Source: Alkalibacterium sp. 20 (GTDB lineage: Bacteria > Bacillota > Bacilli > Lactobacillales > Carnobacteriaceae_A). From it: a stretch of DNA of 42,773 nucleotides. The DNA lies in contig NZ_LSRN01000024.1 of the NCBI RefSeq assembly GCF_001885615.1, positions 1 through 42,773 of the forward strand, read 5' to 3'. A program made the translations under genes and the position numbers. This document shows positions 34,320-42,773 of this stretch, piece by piece. The stretch's first letter is position 1, and every line of letters starts with the position of its first letter. A model generated the notes under the pieces. The model was not told the DNA's origin. It saw nothing but the letters and a program-made list of their open reading frames with translations, and searched no databases.

Positions 34320-35900
34320 GTGGTGCAAACAGAAATAGTCATTGAAATGAAAGGCATTACAAAGAAATTTGGCGAATTTAAAGCAAATGATAATATTAGT
34401 TTAAATGTCAAAAAAGGTGAGATCCACGCTCTCTTAGGTGAGAATGGTGCAGGGAAATCTACTTTGATGAACATATTGTCTGGATTGTTAGAACCGACAT
34501 CAGGAGAAATTTATGTAAATGGTAAGAAGGAAAATATCGATTCACCTGACAAAGCCAACCAACTACGTATTGGTATGGTGCATCAGCACTTTATGCTTGT
34601 TGATAAATTTACCGTTGCTGAAAACATCATGCTTGGGAAAGAAAAACACCGTTACGGTTTCATGGATGAAAAAGGCGCTGAAAAAGATGTCAAAGAATTG
34701 TCTGAACGCTATGGTCTAACCGTAGACCCGTCTGCAAGAATAGAAGATATCAGTGTGGGAATGCAACAGCGTGCTGAGATCTTAAAAACATTATTCCGCG
34801 GTGCAGATATTTTGATATTCGATGAACCGACAGGAGTATTAACACCTCAAGAAATCAATGAATTAATGGATATCATGAAAAAACTAACGGATGAAGGCAA
34901 ATCCATCATCTTGATTACACATAAATTAGATGAAATAAAAAAAGTTGCTGACCGTTGTACAGTAATACGCCGAGGTAAAAGTATTGATACAGTTGATGTT
35001 AAATCAACGTCTCAGCAACAACTGGCAGATATGATGGTTGGACGTTCTGTAACCTTTAAAGTAGAGAAAGAACCAGCTCAACCAAAAGAACCAGTACTTG
35101 AAATTAAAAATCTTACAGTGAAAGAGTCTCGCGGACTAGATGCTGTTAAAGGCATTGATTTGCAAGTGAAAGCTGGAGAAATTCTAGGTATAGCTGGCGT
35201 TGATGGTAATGGTCAATCAGAATTGATTCAAGCGATTACCGGCTTAACAAAAGTTGAATCTGGCACAATTAAATTGAACGGTAAAGATGTTACCGGGAAA
35301 AAACCACGTGAAATTACCGAAACAGGCTTGGGACATATTCCGGAAGACAGACATCGTCACGGTTTAGTTTTACCAATGAAACTAGAAGAGAATTTAAGTT
35401 TACAACAATATTACAAAAAACCGTTCAGTAAAAATGGCTTCTTGAACCATAAGGAAATCAAAAAACACGCGAAGAAATTGATTGAAGAGTTTGATGTGCG
35501 TACGCAAAGTGGAGAATCAACAGCTGCCTCACTTTCAGGAGGAAATCAGCAAAAAGCGATTATTGCTCGTGAAATCCATAGAAACCCGGCAATGTTAATT
35601 GCGGCACAGCCGACACGTGGACTAGACGTTGGTGCAATTGAATACATCCATAAGCGTTTAATTGAACAACGAGATAATGGAAAAGCCGTTTTACTCATGA
35701 GTTACGAATTAGATGAAGTTATGAATGTCTCAGATCGCATAGCCGTCATGTACGATGGCAAAATAATTGCCATCGTTAATGCAAATGAAACAACTGAAAA
35801 TGAATTGGGTCTCTTAATGGCTGGTGTGCCATTAGAAAAAGCGAAACAGGAATTAACAGGTGAAGATAGAAAGGAGCGTGAGACTGTTGCTAACGACTAA
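34320..35900 (+). CDS. Nucleoside ABC transporter ATPase, double ABC domain
   Basis: The 527-residue protein has two ABC domains. The first has Walker [10 protein letters not shown] from residue 40, a degenerate signature [11 protein letters not shown] and Walker [14 protein letters not shown]. The second has an altered Walker A ([11 protein letters not shown], lacking the usual GKS), signature [14 protein letters not shown] and [12 protein letters not shown]. This asymmetry is normal for the YufO/BmpE group. GTG 34320 (or 34323) follows GGGAGGGA; the longer frame from 34269 has no such site. It overlaps the next permease gene. Confidence 0.93.
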   Translation: MVQTEIVIEMKGITKKFGEFKANDNISLNVKKGEIHALLGENGAGKSTLMNILSGLLEPTSGEIYVNGKKENIDSPDKANQLRIGMVHQHFMLVDKFTVAENIMLGKEKHRYGFMDEKGAEKDVKELSERYGLTVDPSARIEDISVGMQQRAEILKTLFRGADILIFDEPTGVLTPQEINELMDIMKKLTDEGKSIILITHKLDEIKKVADRCTVIRRGKSIDTVDVKSTSQQQLADMMVGRSVTFKVEKEPAQPKEPVLEIKNLTVKESRGLDAVKGIDLQVKAGEILGIAGVDGNGQSELIQAITGLTKVESGTIKLNGKDVTGKKPREITETGLGHIPEDRHRHGLVLPMKLEENLSLQQYYKKPFSKNGFLNHKEIKKHAKKLIEEFDVRTQSGESTAASLSGGNQQKAIIAREIHRNPAMLIAAQPTRGLDVGAIEYIHKRLIEQRDNGKAVLLMSYELDEVMNVSDRIAVMYDGKIIAIVNANETTENELGLLMAGVPLEKAKQELTGEDRKERETVAND

Positions 35901-36960
35901 TCAAGATAGAGTAAATGCGTTACTCATTCCTATATTTTCTATTCTTTTAGGATTTATTTTTGGAGCAGTGCTCATGTTGTTCTTTGGATATAATCCAATA
36001 CTAGCTTACCAAGCTATGCTTATGGGTGTATTTAATAGTCCTTACTTTATGGGCGAAGCATTAAGACAAGCGACAGTATTAACATTTGCAGGTTTGGGAT
36101 TTGCCATCGCATTTAAGGCTGGATTTTTTAATATTGGAGTAGCTGGACAGCTCCTTGCGGGGTGGGTTGCTGCAATTTGGGTAGCTTTAAGTCTACCTGA
36201 CTTACCAAGGGTTTTATTACTGACTCTAAGTATAGGTGCTGCAGTTATTGCAGGTGCTATATGGGCGGGCATCGCCGGTGCTTTACGTGCTTACTTTGGT
36301 ACCAGCGAAGTTATCGTCACGATCATGTTGAATTATACTGCCCTTCATTTGACTAACTATATTATTCGAAATGTTTTAGCGACAGGAAATACAACTGAGC
36401 GTGTCGGTGAGAATGCAAGTCTTCGTGTAGAGTGGCTAGCGCAACTCACACAAAATTCACGAGTCAATATGGGCTTGTTTATGGCTATCATTGTTGTTAT
36501 TTTATATTGGGTCTTCATGACTCAAATGACGGCTGGTTTTGAAGTTAGAGCTGTTGGATTGAATCCAGATGCTTCAACGTATGCCGGCATGAGTGCCAAA
36601 AGAAATATTATCTTGTCTATGTTGATCAGTGGTGGTTTAGCTGGTATGGGTGGTGCTATTCATGGATTGGGCACGTTTGGAAATATCTTTACTCAAAGTG
36701 GTCTGCCAAGTGTAGGTTTCAACGGAATCGCTGTTGCTTTGCTTGGTTTAGGTAATCCTATTGGTATTTTCTTCTCCTCAATTTTATTTGGTGTTTTAGA
36801 TGTTGGTGCTGGCTTTATGCCTAACCGCGCTGGGGTACCAGATGAAATGGCCGATATAGTTATCGCTGCTATTATTTTCTTCGTAGGGGCGAATTATATT
36901 ATTCGGTTACTATTGAACAAAATAAAGCTCAATAAGACTGTAGAAGAAGGAGGCGAATAG
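35887..36960 (+). CDS. Nucleoside ABC transporter permease 1 (YufP-like)
   Basis: The 357-residue membrane protein is a BPD_transp_2 (branched-chain type) permease with about nine helices and the motif FKAGFFNIGVAGQLLAG. It pairs with the next permease. The frame opens at 35860, but TTG 35887 has AAAGGAG about 10 nt upstream; it overlaps the last 14 bases of the ATPase gene, which suggests coupling. Confidence 0.9.
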   Translation: MLTTNQDRVNALLIPIFSILLGFIFGAVLMLFFGYNPILAYQAMLMGVFNSPYFMGEALRQATVLTFAGLGFAIAFKAGFFNIGVAGQLLAGWVAAIWVALSLPDLPRVLLLTLSIGAAVIAGAIWAGIAGALRAYFGTSEVIVTIMLNYTALHLTNYIIRNVLATGNTTERVGENASLRVEWLAQLTQNSRVNMGLFMAIIVVILYWVFMTQMTAGFEVRAVGLNPDASTYAGMSAKRNIILSMLISGGLAGMGGAIHGLGTFGNIFTQSGLPSVGFNGIAVALLGLGNPIGIFFSSILFGVLDVGAGFMPNRAGVPDEMADIVIAAIIFFVGANYIIRLLLNKIKLNKTVEEGGE

Positions 36961-36962
36961 GC

Positions 36963-37919
36963 ATGAGTATTACATCGTTATTACAGTTAATTGTTTCAAG
37001 TTCTTTGATCTATGCCGCTCCATTGATCTTTACTGCTATAGGCGGTACATTCTCTGAACGTAGTGGGGTCGTTAACATTGGACTAGAAGGCATCATGGTC
37101 ATGGGTGCTTTTTCGGCAGCGATATTCAACCTTACTTTTTATAGTACGTTTGGCAACATGACACCTTGGTTAGGACTGCTGGCTGGAGGATTCATCGGGA
37201 TTTTATTCTCACTTATCCATGCGGTAGCTACCATTCATTTTCGTGCCGATCATATTGTTTCAGGTACGGTTATCAACTTAGCTGCTCCTGCTATAGCCGT
37301 ATTCTTAACAAGAGCGATTTACGGTGCCGCACAAACGGGACCTTTAGGCCGATCATTCGGTCGTTCCAATATTTTCCTGCTTCATAGAATACCTGTTATT
37401 GGTCCGATATTTTTCCGTAACACTTCAGGACCTGCTTATCTAGGTATACTAGTCGCAATTATTGCATGGGTAATCATGTTTAAAACAAGATTCGGATTAC
37501 GTCTACGTTCCGTGGGTGAAAATCCGCATGCTGCAGAAACATTGGGAATCAATGTTTACTTAATGAAGTATGCTGGCGTAATGATCTCTGGATTCTTAGG
37601 CGGAATCGGTGGTGCAATTCAAGCTCAAGCTATCGCTAATGAATTTGGTATTTTAACCATAGCCGGTCAAGGGTTCATATCGCTGGCTGCTATGATCTTT
37701 GGTAAATGGAATCCATTGGGTGCAATGGGAGCAGCAATCTTCTTTGGCTTCGCTCAAAGTTTAGCTCGTATTGGGAACTATATTCCAATTATTCAGGACA
37801 TACCTGGTATTTGGTTACAAATCCTGCCATATCTGTTGACGATTATTATTTTAGTCAGTGTTGTTGGCCGATCTGTGGCACCTAAAGAGATAGGAAAAAC
37901 ATTTATTAAATCTAAATAA
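36963..37919 (+). CDS. Nucleoside ABC transporter permease 2 (YufQ-like)
   Basis: The 318-residue permease has the same family fold as its neighbour, with FSERSGVVNIGLEGIMVMGAF near the N-terminus and about nine membrane segments. GAAGGAGG precedes ATG 36963, two bases after the previous stop. With the ATPase and the BmpA lipoprotein it makes a complete importer. Substrates in characterised relatives are guanosine, other purine nucleosides and sometimes pyrimidines; which apply here is not known. Confidence 0.93.
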   Translation: MSITSLLQLIVSSSLIYAAPLIFTAIGGTFSERSGVVNIGLEGIMVMGAFSAAIFNLTFYSTFGNMTPWLGLLAGGFIGILFSLIHAVATIHFRADHIVSGTVINLAAPAIAVFLTRAIYGAAQTGPLGRSFGRSNIFLLHRIPVIGPIFFRNTSGPAYLGILVAIIAWVIMFKTRFGLRLRSVGENPHAAETLGINVYLMKYAGVMISGFLGGIGGAIQAQAIANEFGILTIAGQGFISLAAMIFGKWNPLGAMGAAIFFGFAQSLARIGNYIPIIQDIPGIWLQILPYLLTIIILVSVVGRSVAPKEIGKTFIKSK

Positions 37920-37931
37920 TCAGATCGAGTT

Positions 37932-37985
37932 AAACAGAAAAAGAGTCATTCGATAATGTTATCGAATGACTCTTTTTCTGTTTTT
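37932..37985. terminator. Bidirectional terminator
   Basis: A perfect 24-bp stem (37932-37955 with 37960-37983) with an ATGT loop has A and T runs on its flanks. It serves the transporter operon and the convergent ATP-grasp gene. Confidence 0.95.
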
Positions 37986-37991
37986 AAGTCT

Positions 37992-39056
37992 TTATTCATC
38001 TGAATCCGTCCAGACAGCCGGTTCATCATCTGCATTATAATTTTGATAAAAAACACTTTCCTTATAACGGACCATTCGTGTATTCCATTGGGGTTTTGGT
38101 ATAGGTCTTTCATCTGTTAAACGGTATGTTAAGAATAATTCCGGGAAATTCACACCAGCACCCAGAGACATCACTTGACTGTCGCAGAAACGAGGATTGA
38201 CATCAGTCAGTTTAAAGTTGCCGTCTTCTTTCATGAACTGCAGATTAATAAACCCTTCATCAATGATCGCTTCAGCAATTTCTATAGAAATTGCTATGAG
38301 TTCAGTATGTTCAATAACTGTACCATCAAAGAGTAAACCATCCGAGACAACAATATGATGACGAGGAACGCATACAACAGTCTTGGAATCATAAACATAT
38401 AAATCGACACTGAATTCAGGTGGATCTAATTTTTTCATAACCATACGGCGATCAGAATTGTTTGTATTTAAATAATCTTCAAATGCAAAAACATGGGACT
38501 GCTGTGTTTCGATTTTTTCTATAAATTTTTCGCGATGAGTCAATACAGCAAAATCTGATGCTACATGGCCTGAGGTATTTTTGACAACAAGTTCTTCTTC
38601 ATCTTTAAATTCGTTATGAATAAGACTTGCTAACTCGTCATGAGACGTAAACGCATAATAGGTAGGGATATACTCGCTGAAACCTTGTTCAACAAGCCAA
38701 ACATAGGTCGCTTCCTTATCTGTAAGTCGGTCGAAATGAGAACTTTCAGGCAAGGCAAAAGGGATTGTCAGGCGTTGTTTATAATCCTCGTATAAAGCAA
38801 TTTCATGAGGGTCACATGGGAAAAGAGCCTGAACTTGTTCTTTATCAGTGATTTCATTTAGTTGTTTGAAATAGTCGTCTTTGCTTTCAGTGAACCGTGA
38901 TATCCGGTAGACACGGTCGCAAAAGATATTTCCGGTTGTGAGGGTACGATAGTCTGTGCCTATTACTGTTATATTTTTTATTTCTTTTAAACATTTTAAA
39001 ACACCGAGAGCGATAGGGGTATCTATTGAGGTCACTAATACAGTTAGGTTTTCCAT
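37992..39056 (-). CDS. ATP-grasp domain protein, substrate unknown
   Basis: The 354-residue protein has an N-terminal nucleotide-like fold with VTSIDTPIALGVLKCLKE and a C-terminal ATP-grasp fold. NLQFMKEDGNFKLTDVNPRFCDSQ shows the Glu/Asp and Asn-Pro-Arg metal-binding residues. It resembles carbamoyl-phosphate-synthase-like ligases that join a carboxylate to an amine. No partner gene for a peptide, exopolysaccharide or cofactor pathway is adjacent, so the product cannot be guessed. ATG 39056 was chosen with AAAAGGAG upstream. A long inverted repeat covers its promoter region. Confidence 0.85.
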   Translation of the reverse strand: MENLTVLVTSIDTPIALGVLKCLKEIKNITVIGTDYRTLTTGNIFCDRVYRISRFTESKDDYFKQLNEITDKEQVQALFPCDPHEIALYEDYKQRLTIPFALPESSHFDRLTDKEATYVWLVEQGFSEYIPTYYAFTSHDELASLIHNEFKDEEELVVKNTSGHVASDFAVLTHREKFIEKIETQQSHVFAFEDYLNTNNSDRRMVMKKLDPPEFSVDLYVYDSKTVVCVPRHHIVVSDGLLFDGTVIEHTELIAISIEIAEAIIDEGFINLQFMKEDGNFKLTDVNPRFCDSQVMSLGAGVNFPELFLTYRLTDERPIPKPQWNTRMVRYKESVFYQNYNADDEPAVWTDSDE

Positions 39057-39092
39057 ATGGGGCTCCTTTTTTAAGAAATTACACAATTTTTA

Positions 39093-39140
39093 GTAAGTGC
39101 TTTTATTATGATTATTCTACATCATTATAAAAGCACTTAC
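39093..39140 (-). promoter_or_regulatory. 20-bp inverted repeat over the candidate ATP-grasp promoter
   Basis: 39093-39112 and 39121-39140 match as inverted repeats with one mismatch (gtaagtgcttttat core) around an 8-nt loop. On the minus strand TTGTAA and TAGAAT sit 17 bp apart within it, a fair promoter. Neither flank has a T run, so a simple terminator is less likely than an operator or an RNA hairpin. Confidence 0.45.
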
Positions 39141-39152
39141 AAACATTTAAGG

Positions 39153-39716
39153 TCACCGTTTTTCGATTGCAATAAGGAAAGGTGGTGAATTAGTTTGATT
39201 TATAAACTGGTACTGTAAAACAGAAAATTCATTTTGTGGAAGTTGCTTAACATACTCAAGTACCGCATCTTTTTCTGTTTCTCCGCCTTCGTGACCATAA
39301 TAGATCATCAGAAGGACCAAGCCTTTATTCTTTATGTAAATCAGTGCTTGGTCAATACTTTTTAAAGTGGTTTTTGGTGTGGTTATAATGTTTCTGTCTC
39401 CTTTAGGTAAATAGCCTAAATTATAAACCACCATAGATAGGTCTGTTGAAGAAGAAAGAACAGTGCCTATTTCTTCGTGTCCTTTGTGATAAAGGCTCAC
39501 ACGATGCGCTAAGTTTGCTTCATTGAGTTTATCCTGCGTGTTCTCAATGGCTATTTTTTGAATATCAAACCCGATGACATGACCAGTTTCTCCGACACAC
39601 TCGGCAAGCAGCAGGGTATCATGACCGTTACCGACAGTGGCATCAACTGCCGTGTCTCCGACCTGGACAAATTCTTTAATCAATGAATGGGTGAAAGACA
39701 ATGCTGAATGTAACAA
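39153..39716 (-). CDS. mnmM: tRNA (mnm5s2U34) methyltransferase MnmM (YtqB family)
   Basis: The 187-residue SAM-dependent enzyme matches the YtqB/rRNA_methylase family (PF06962), with the motif DATVGNGHDT at 25-34, FDIQ and VYNLGYLPKGD. In Bacillus and Staphylococcus, MnmM methylates 5-aminomethyl-2-thiouridine at the tRNA wobble position. TTG 39716 was chosen with GAGGGGAG 8 nt upstream. It is divergent from the autolysin gene. The old label rRNA methylase is probably wrong. Confidence 0.88.
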   Translation of the reverse strand: MLHSALSFTHSLIKEFVQVGDTAVDATVGNGHDTLLLAECVGETGHVIGFDIQKIAIENTQDKLNEANLAHRVSLYHKGHEEIGTVLSSSTDLSMVVYNLGYLPKGDRNIITTPKTTLKSIDQALIYIKNKGLVLLMIYYGHEGGETEKDAVLEYVKQLPQNEFSVLQYQFINQTNSPPFLIAIEKR

Positions 39717-39840
39717 TTATTACGCTCCCCTCAGTAAATATGTTAACTTATCTTTAATTAGTATTTTAGTAATAAATAAAAAGGTGGTTCTTCAATCCTA
39801 TTCTGAGAGAAAATGCTAGTGTAGTTATAACATATATTAT

Positions 39841-39857
39841 ATTACATTTAGGTAACA
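39841..39857 (-). promoter_or_regulatory. Candidate WalR box upstream of the autolysin gene
   Basis: Read on the minus strand the site is TGTTAC-N5-TGTAAT, a full match to TGTWAH-N5-TGTWAH. It lies 47 bp before the candidate -10 of the plus-strand autolysin gene, farther away and in the opposite direction to the best-studied sites. Confidence 0.45.
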
Positions 39858-39904
39858 AATTGAAATAAACTATTTTAGCCGTTCCGATTTTTAAGAACTA
39901 AGGT

Positions 39905-39910
39905 TATAAT
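39905..39910 (+). promoter_or_regulatory. -10 element of the autolysin gene
   Basis: TATAAT lies 47 bp before the start codon; the -35 region (TTCCGA at 39882) is weak. Confidence 0.5.
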
Positions 39911-39957
39911 AAGTGAATAGAACAATATATATATATTCGAGAGGAGCAATTTATTAG

Positions 39958-42773
39958 ATGATCAAGAAAAAATACATACCCCTTGCACCAAAGGAATATT
40001 TTAAAAACAACACCAAATCATTACTATTATCGACCGGAATTTTGGCAGGGATTGTTGCCATTGGTGGATTTACTGAAGCGGTAAATGCCGAGGAATTAAA
40101 CTTAAACCAAGAAGGATTACAAGAGTTATACGAATTGTATAATCAAATTGAAACGACTGAACATAAAGCAACAGATCTTGAAGATTTATCAATAGAACAA
40201 GTCAGTGAATTAACTGAAGAACAGAAAGAAGAATTAGATTTTATCAGAACACAGCTAATAAGAATGATCGAATTAGCTGGAGGACAAAGTATGTTGGATC
40301 AACTACATAATCATTCATTGTCATACGAACAGCTTGATACCATTTTTGTTGCGTTACTTGAAAACAAGCTAACCGAATCTGTAGACGAAACTGTTGAAGA
40401 AGGAACAACTGAAGCAGCAGACGAAACTGTTGAAGAAGGAACAACTGAAGCAGCAGAGAAAACTGTTGAGGAAGGAACAACTGAAGCAGCAGAGAAAACT
40501 GTTGAGGAAGGAACAATTGAAGCAGCAGACGAAACTGTTGAAGAAGGAACAACTGAAGCAGCAGAAAAAACTGTTGAAGAGGGAACAACTGAAGCAGCAG
40601 AAAAAACTGTTGAGGAAGGAACAATTGAAGCAGCAGACGAAACTGTTGAAGAAGGAACAACTGAAGCAGCAGAAAAAACTGTTGAAGAGGGATCGACCGA
40701 AGCAGTAGTGACCGAAGAAGCTTTGGAAGAGCCAAATGTAGTAGAGACTGTTCAACCAGTAAAAGAAACAGTAAAAGATACAGTCAAAGAAACAGAAACG
40801 GTCAAAGACGCTGAAGCGCTTGTGTATGTTGTGAAATCCGGAGATACGCTAGGCTCGATCGCACAGCGTTATCAGACGACTGTAAATAAACTTGCTTCAC
40901 TAAACAATATCACCAATGTTAACAGATTGTCTGTCGGACAAGTTTTAGCTATCAACGAAGCTGGAAAAGCGGAAGCTAAAGCACCACAACCGACTAAACC
41001 GGAAGGCCTTAATAAAGTAACCTCACCAAGTGAATTTATTGAAAACCTCGCAGGTTATGCACAAAATGTAGCAGGTAAAAATAACCTTTACGCGTCAGTT
41101 ATGATCGCCCAAGCGAGTCTGGAGTCAGGTTATGGTAAAAGCAGTTTATCAACCTCACCTAATTATAATCTGTTTGGTATAAAAGGATCTTACAATGGCG
41201 AATCCGTAGCTAAAAGAACGCAGGAATATTACAAAAGTACCGGTTGGATAACGATTACAGATAACTTTAGGAAATACCCGAGTTATGAGGAATCCCTGCA
41301 AGACAATGCGAATCTGTTGCGTAATGGATTAAGAAGTAACAGTGCTTTTTACTCCGGGACTTGGGCTGAAAAGACAACGAGTTATCGTGATGCAACATTG
41401 TGGTTGCAAGGCAGATATGCAACAGACCCGACTTATGCGTCTAAATTAAATAGAATAATCGAACAGTTTAATCTGACACGATTTGACATTGTTCAGACAA
41501 AAGGAAACAGTACAGGAATTGTTAATCCAATTGTTCCCGAGACATCGATTACGCCACCGGCAAATCCTTACGAAAAAGTAACTACTTATAGAATCGTTAG
41601 TGGAGATACTTTAGGTAAAATCGCTCAAACCTATAACACAACAGTTCAGGATCTCAAAGTTGCCAATAAATTAACCGGTGATTTGATTTTCGTTAATCAG
41701 GAAATCATTGTGCCTGCTAGAGCAAACGAACCAAAACCTGAACCAATGCCTGAAACTCCCGTGACACCAGAAAAAACCGAAACACCTGAAACACCTGAAA
41801 CACCTGAAGGGAATCAAACAAATTCAACAAATGAATACACGGTTGTCCGTGGGGATACACTGACTCAGATTGCGCAACGCTTCAACATGAGTGTAGCCAA
41901 CTTGAAAACATTGAACAAACTAAATGGTGATACCATTTACATCAATCAAAAATTGAGCGTTCCGGTTACTGAGGAAGCTCAAAAAGATGTTCAACCAGTC
42001 GAAGACAATAAACAGACGGAACAAGATAAGAATACTTCTTCCATCACTGTTGTTCTCGGAGATACACTTTCACAACTTGCTCAAAAGTATAATACGACAG
42101 TTAGAGCAATCAAGGAAATAAACAAATTAACTTCAAACACGATTTATGTCGGACAACGATTAAATCTTTCTAACGTAGTAATGTCTCCAGTTAAGGAAGA
42201 AGCTAAACCAGTAGAAACGGTTGCCTCTGCCTATACCGTGAAAGCGGGAGATACATTAGGGCACATTGCTAGACAATTCAGTATGACGGTATCTCAGCTT
42301 AGAGAACAGAACAACCTAACTTCCGATTTGATCCGAGTGAATCAGAAGTTAACAGTATCAAGCAGCCAAGTAGTGGAAACAAAACCTGAACCTGCAAAAC
42401 CGGTAGAACCTGCTAAACCAGCAGAAACGGTTGCCTCTGTCTATACTGTGAAAGCGGGAGATACATTAGGGCACATTGCTAGACAATTCAGTATGACGGT
42501 ATCTCAACTTAGAGAACAGAACAACCTAACTTCCGATTTGATCCGAGTGAATCAGAAGTTAACAGTATCAAGCAGCCAAGTAGTGGAAACAAAACCTGAA
42601 CCTGCAAAACCGGTAGAACCTGCTAAACCAGCAGAAACGGTTGCCTCTGTCTATACTGTGAAAGCGGGAGATACATTAGGGCACATTGCTAGACAATTCA
42701 GTATGACGGTATCTCAACTTAGAGAACAGAACAACCTAACTTCCGATTTGATCCGAGTGAATCAGAAGTTAAC
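39958..42773 (+). CDS. LysM-containing N-acetylglucosaminidase (GH73 autolysin), 3' end outside window
   Basis: More than 938 residues are visible without a stop. A long signal peptide (about 1-42, cut near VNA) precedes a helical part, nine 12-residue repeats (143-250), a first LysM (about 289-333), a GH73 glucosaminidase domain (about 358-505) with catalytic Glu389 in AQASLESGYGKS, and at least six more LysM domains separated by Pro/Thr/Glu-rich linkers. It should cut the glycan strand and stay bound to peptidoglycan through its LysMs, like AtlA of enterococci, to separate daughter cells. A LysM before the catalytic domain is less common. GAGAGGAG precedes ATG 39958. The last three LysM modules are nearly identical. 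Confidence 0.93.
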   Translation, partial: MIKKKYIPLAPKEYFKNNTKSLLLSTGILAGIVAIGGFTEAVNAEELNLNQEGLQELYELYNQIETTEHKATDLEDLSIEQVSELTEEQKEELDFIRTQLIRMIELAGGQSMLDQLHNHSLSYEQLDTIFVALLENKLTESVDETVEEGTTEAADETVEEGTTEAAEKTVEEGTTEAAEKTVEEGTIEAADETVEEGTTEAAEKTVEEGTTEAAEKTVEEGTIEAADETVEEGTTEAAEKTVEEGSTEAVVTEEALEEPNVVETVQPVKETVKDTVKETETVKDAEALVYVVKSGDTLGSIAQRYQTTVNKLASLNNITNVNRLSVGQVLAINEAGKAEAKAPQPTKPEGLNKVTSPSEFIENLAGYAQNVAGKNNLYASVMIAQASLESGYGKSSLSTSPNYNLFGIKGSYNGESVAKRTQEYYKSTGWITITDNFRKYPSYEESLQDNANLLRNGLRSNSAFYSGTWAEKTTSYRDATLWLQGRYATDPTYASKLNRIIEQFNLTRFDIVQTKGNSTGIVNPIVPETSITPPANPYEKVTTYRIVSGDTLGKIAQTYNTTVQDLKVANKLTGDLIFVNQEIIVPARANEPKPEPMPETPVTPEKTETPETPETPEGNQTNSTNEYTVVRGDTLTQIAQRFNMSVANLKTLNKLNGDTIYINQKLSVPVTEEAQKDVQPVEDNKQTEQDKNTSSITVVLGDTLSQLAQKYNTTVRAIKEINKLTSNTIYVGQRLNLSNVVMSPVKEEAKPVETVASAYTVKAGDTLGHIARQFSMTVSQLREQNNLTSDLIRVNQKLTVSSSQVVETKPEPAKPVEPAKPAETVASVYTVKAGDTLGHIARQFSMTVSQLREQNNLTSDLIRVNQKLTVSSSQVVETKPEPAKPVEPAKPAETVASVYTVKAGDTLGHIARQFSMTVSQLREQNNLTSDLIRVNQKL
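40384..40707 (+). repeat. Nine 36-bp tandem repeats inside the autolysin gene
   Basis: Units begin at 40384 and every 36 bp to 40672, each encoding 12 residues such as DETVEEGTTEAA or EKTVEEGTTEAA. Variants recur in groups of three (units 3-5 resemble 6-8), which points to expansion in blocks of 108 bp. The last unit has diverged. Confidence 0.95.
42211..42773 (+). repeat. 210-bp tandem repeats encoding LysM modules
   Basis: Units start at 42211, 42421 and 42631 (the last cut by the window end). Each encodes a LysM (YTVKAGDTLGHIARQFS) and a Pro/Glu linker. The visible part of unit 3 is identical to unit 2; unit 1 differs at only a few bases. The true copy number lies outside the window. Confidence 0.95.

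Noticed and set aside
40244-40755. Long open frames on both the minus strand and another plus frame over the 36-bp repeats
   Set aside because: They are shadows of the low-complexity repeats; the autolysin frame has a signal peptide, LysMs and a ribosome site.

Overview
The window comes from a low-GC Gram-positive bacterium of the order Lactobacillales. It looks most like the Carnobacteriaceae (Alkalibacterium/Marinilactibacillus type), but this placement is inference from gene content, gene order and the acidic linkers on some exported proteins. No rRNA, tRNA, CRISPR array or prophage was seen. Most genes are housekeeping genes with clear Shine-Dalgarno sites and good intrinsic terminators. 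TTG and GTG starts are frequent.

Left part (1-9050). A decayed IS3-family element (transposase with two in-frame stops) runs in from the left edge and ends just beyond the 3' end of a class A penicillin-binding protein gene. Then come the tRNA hydroxylase trhO, a CwlO/SagA-like coiled-coil NlpC/P60 hydrolase with a candidate WalR box, an intergenic stretch with three terminator-like hairpins, oligoendopeptidase F and a VanZ-like membrane protein.

Middle part (9120-24850). yebC is followed by a complete seven-gene comG operon for the competence pseudopilus. Next is a block in nearly Bacillus-like order: Xaa-Pro peptidase, efp, Asp23-like yqhY, nusB, xseA, xseB, ispA, tlyA, argR, recN. There is no accBC, folD or dxs inside it. 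A 39-residue membrane peptide gene, too short for routine ORF calling, lies on the minus strand after recN, followed by gnd.

Right part (24850-42773). An ArlRS/CsrRS-like two-component system has tandem 10-bp direct repeats at its promoter. A NERD-domain/zinc-ribbon protein follows, then a 435-bp array of exact 51-bp-period palindromic repeats, the least explained element here. Next are a yidC-type insertase, an N-terminally extended acylphosphatase and ftsK. A BmpA-type lipoprotein and a nucleoside ABC transporter (one ATPase, two permeases) form an import locus. An ATP-grasp enzyme gene and mnmM lie on the minus strand. The window ends inside a large GH73/LysM autolysin gene with a perfect WalR-box candidate and two internal repeat systems.

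How the genes connect: PBP, the CwlO-like hydrolase and the LysM glucosaminidase build and cut peptidoglycan, and both hydrolases carry WalR-like boxes. efp and yebC both help ribosomes through proline-rich sequences. trhO and mnmM both modify the tRNA wobble uridine. comG, recN and ftsK concern DNA uptake, repair and translocation.
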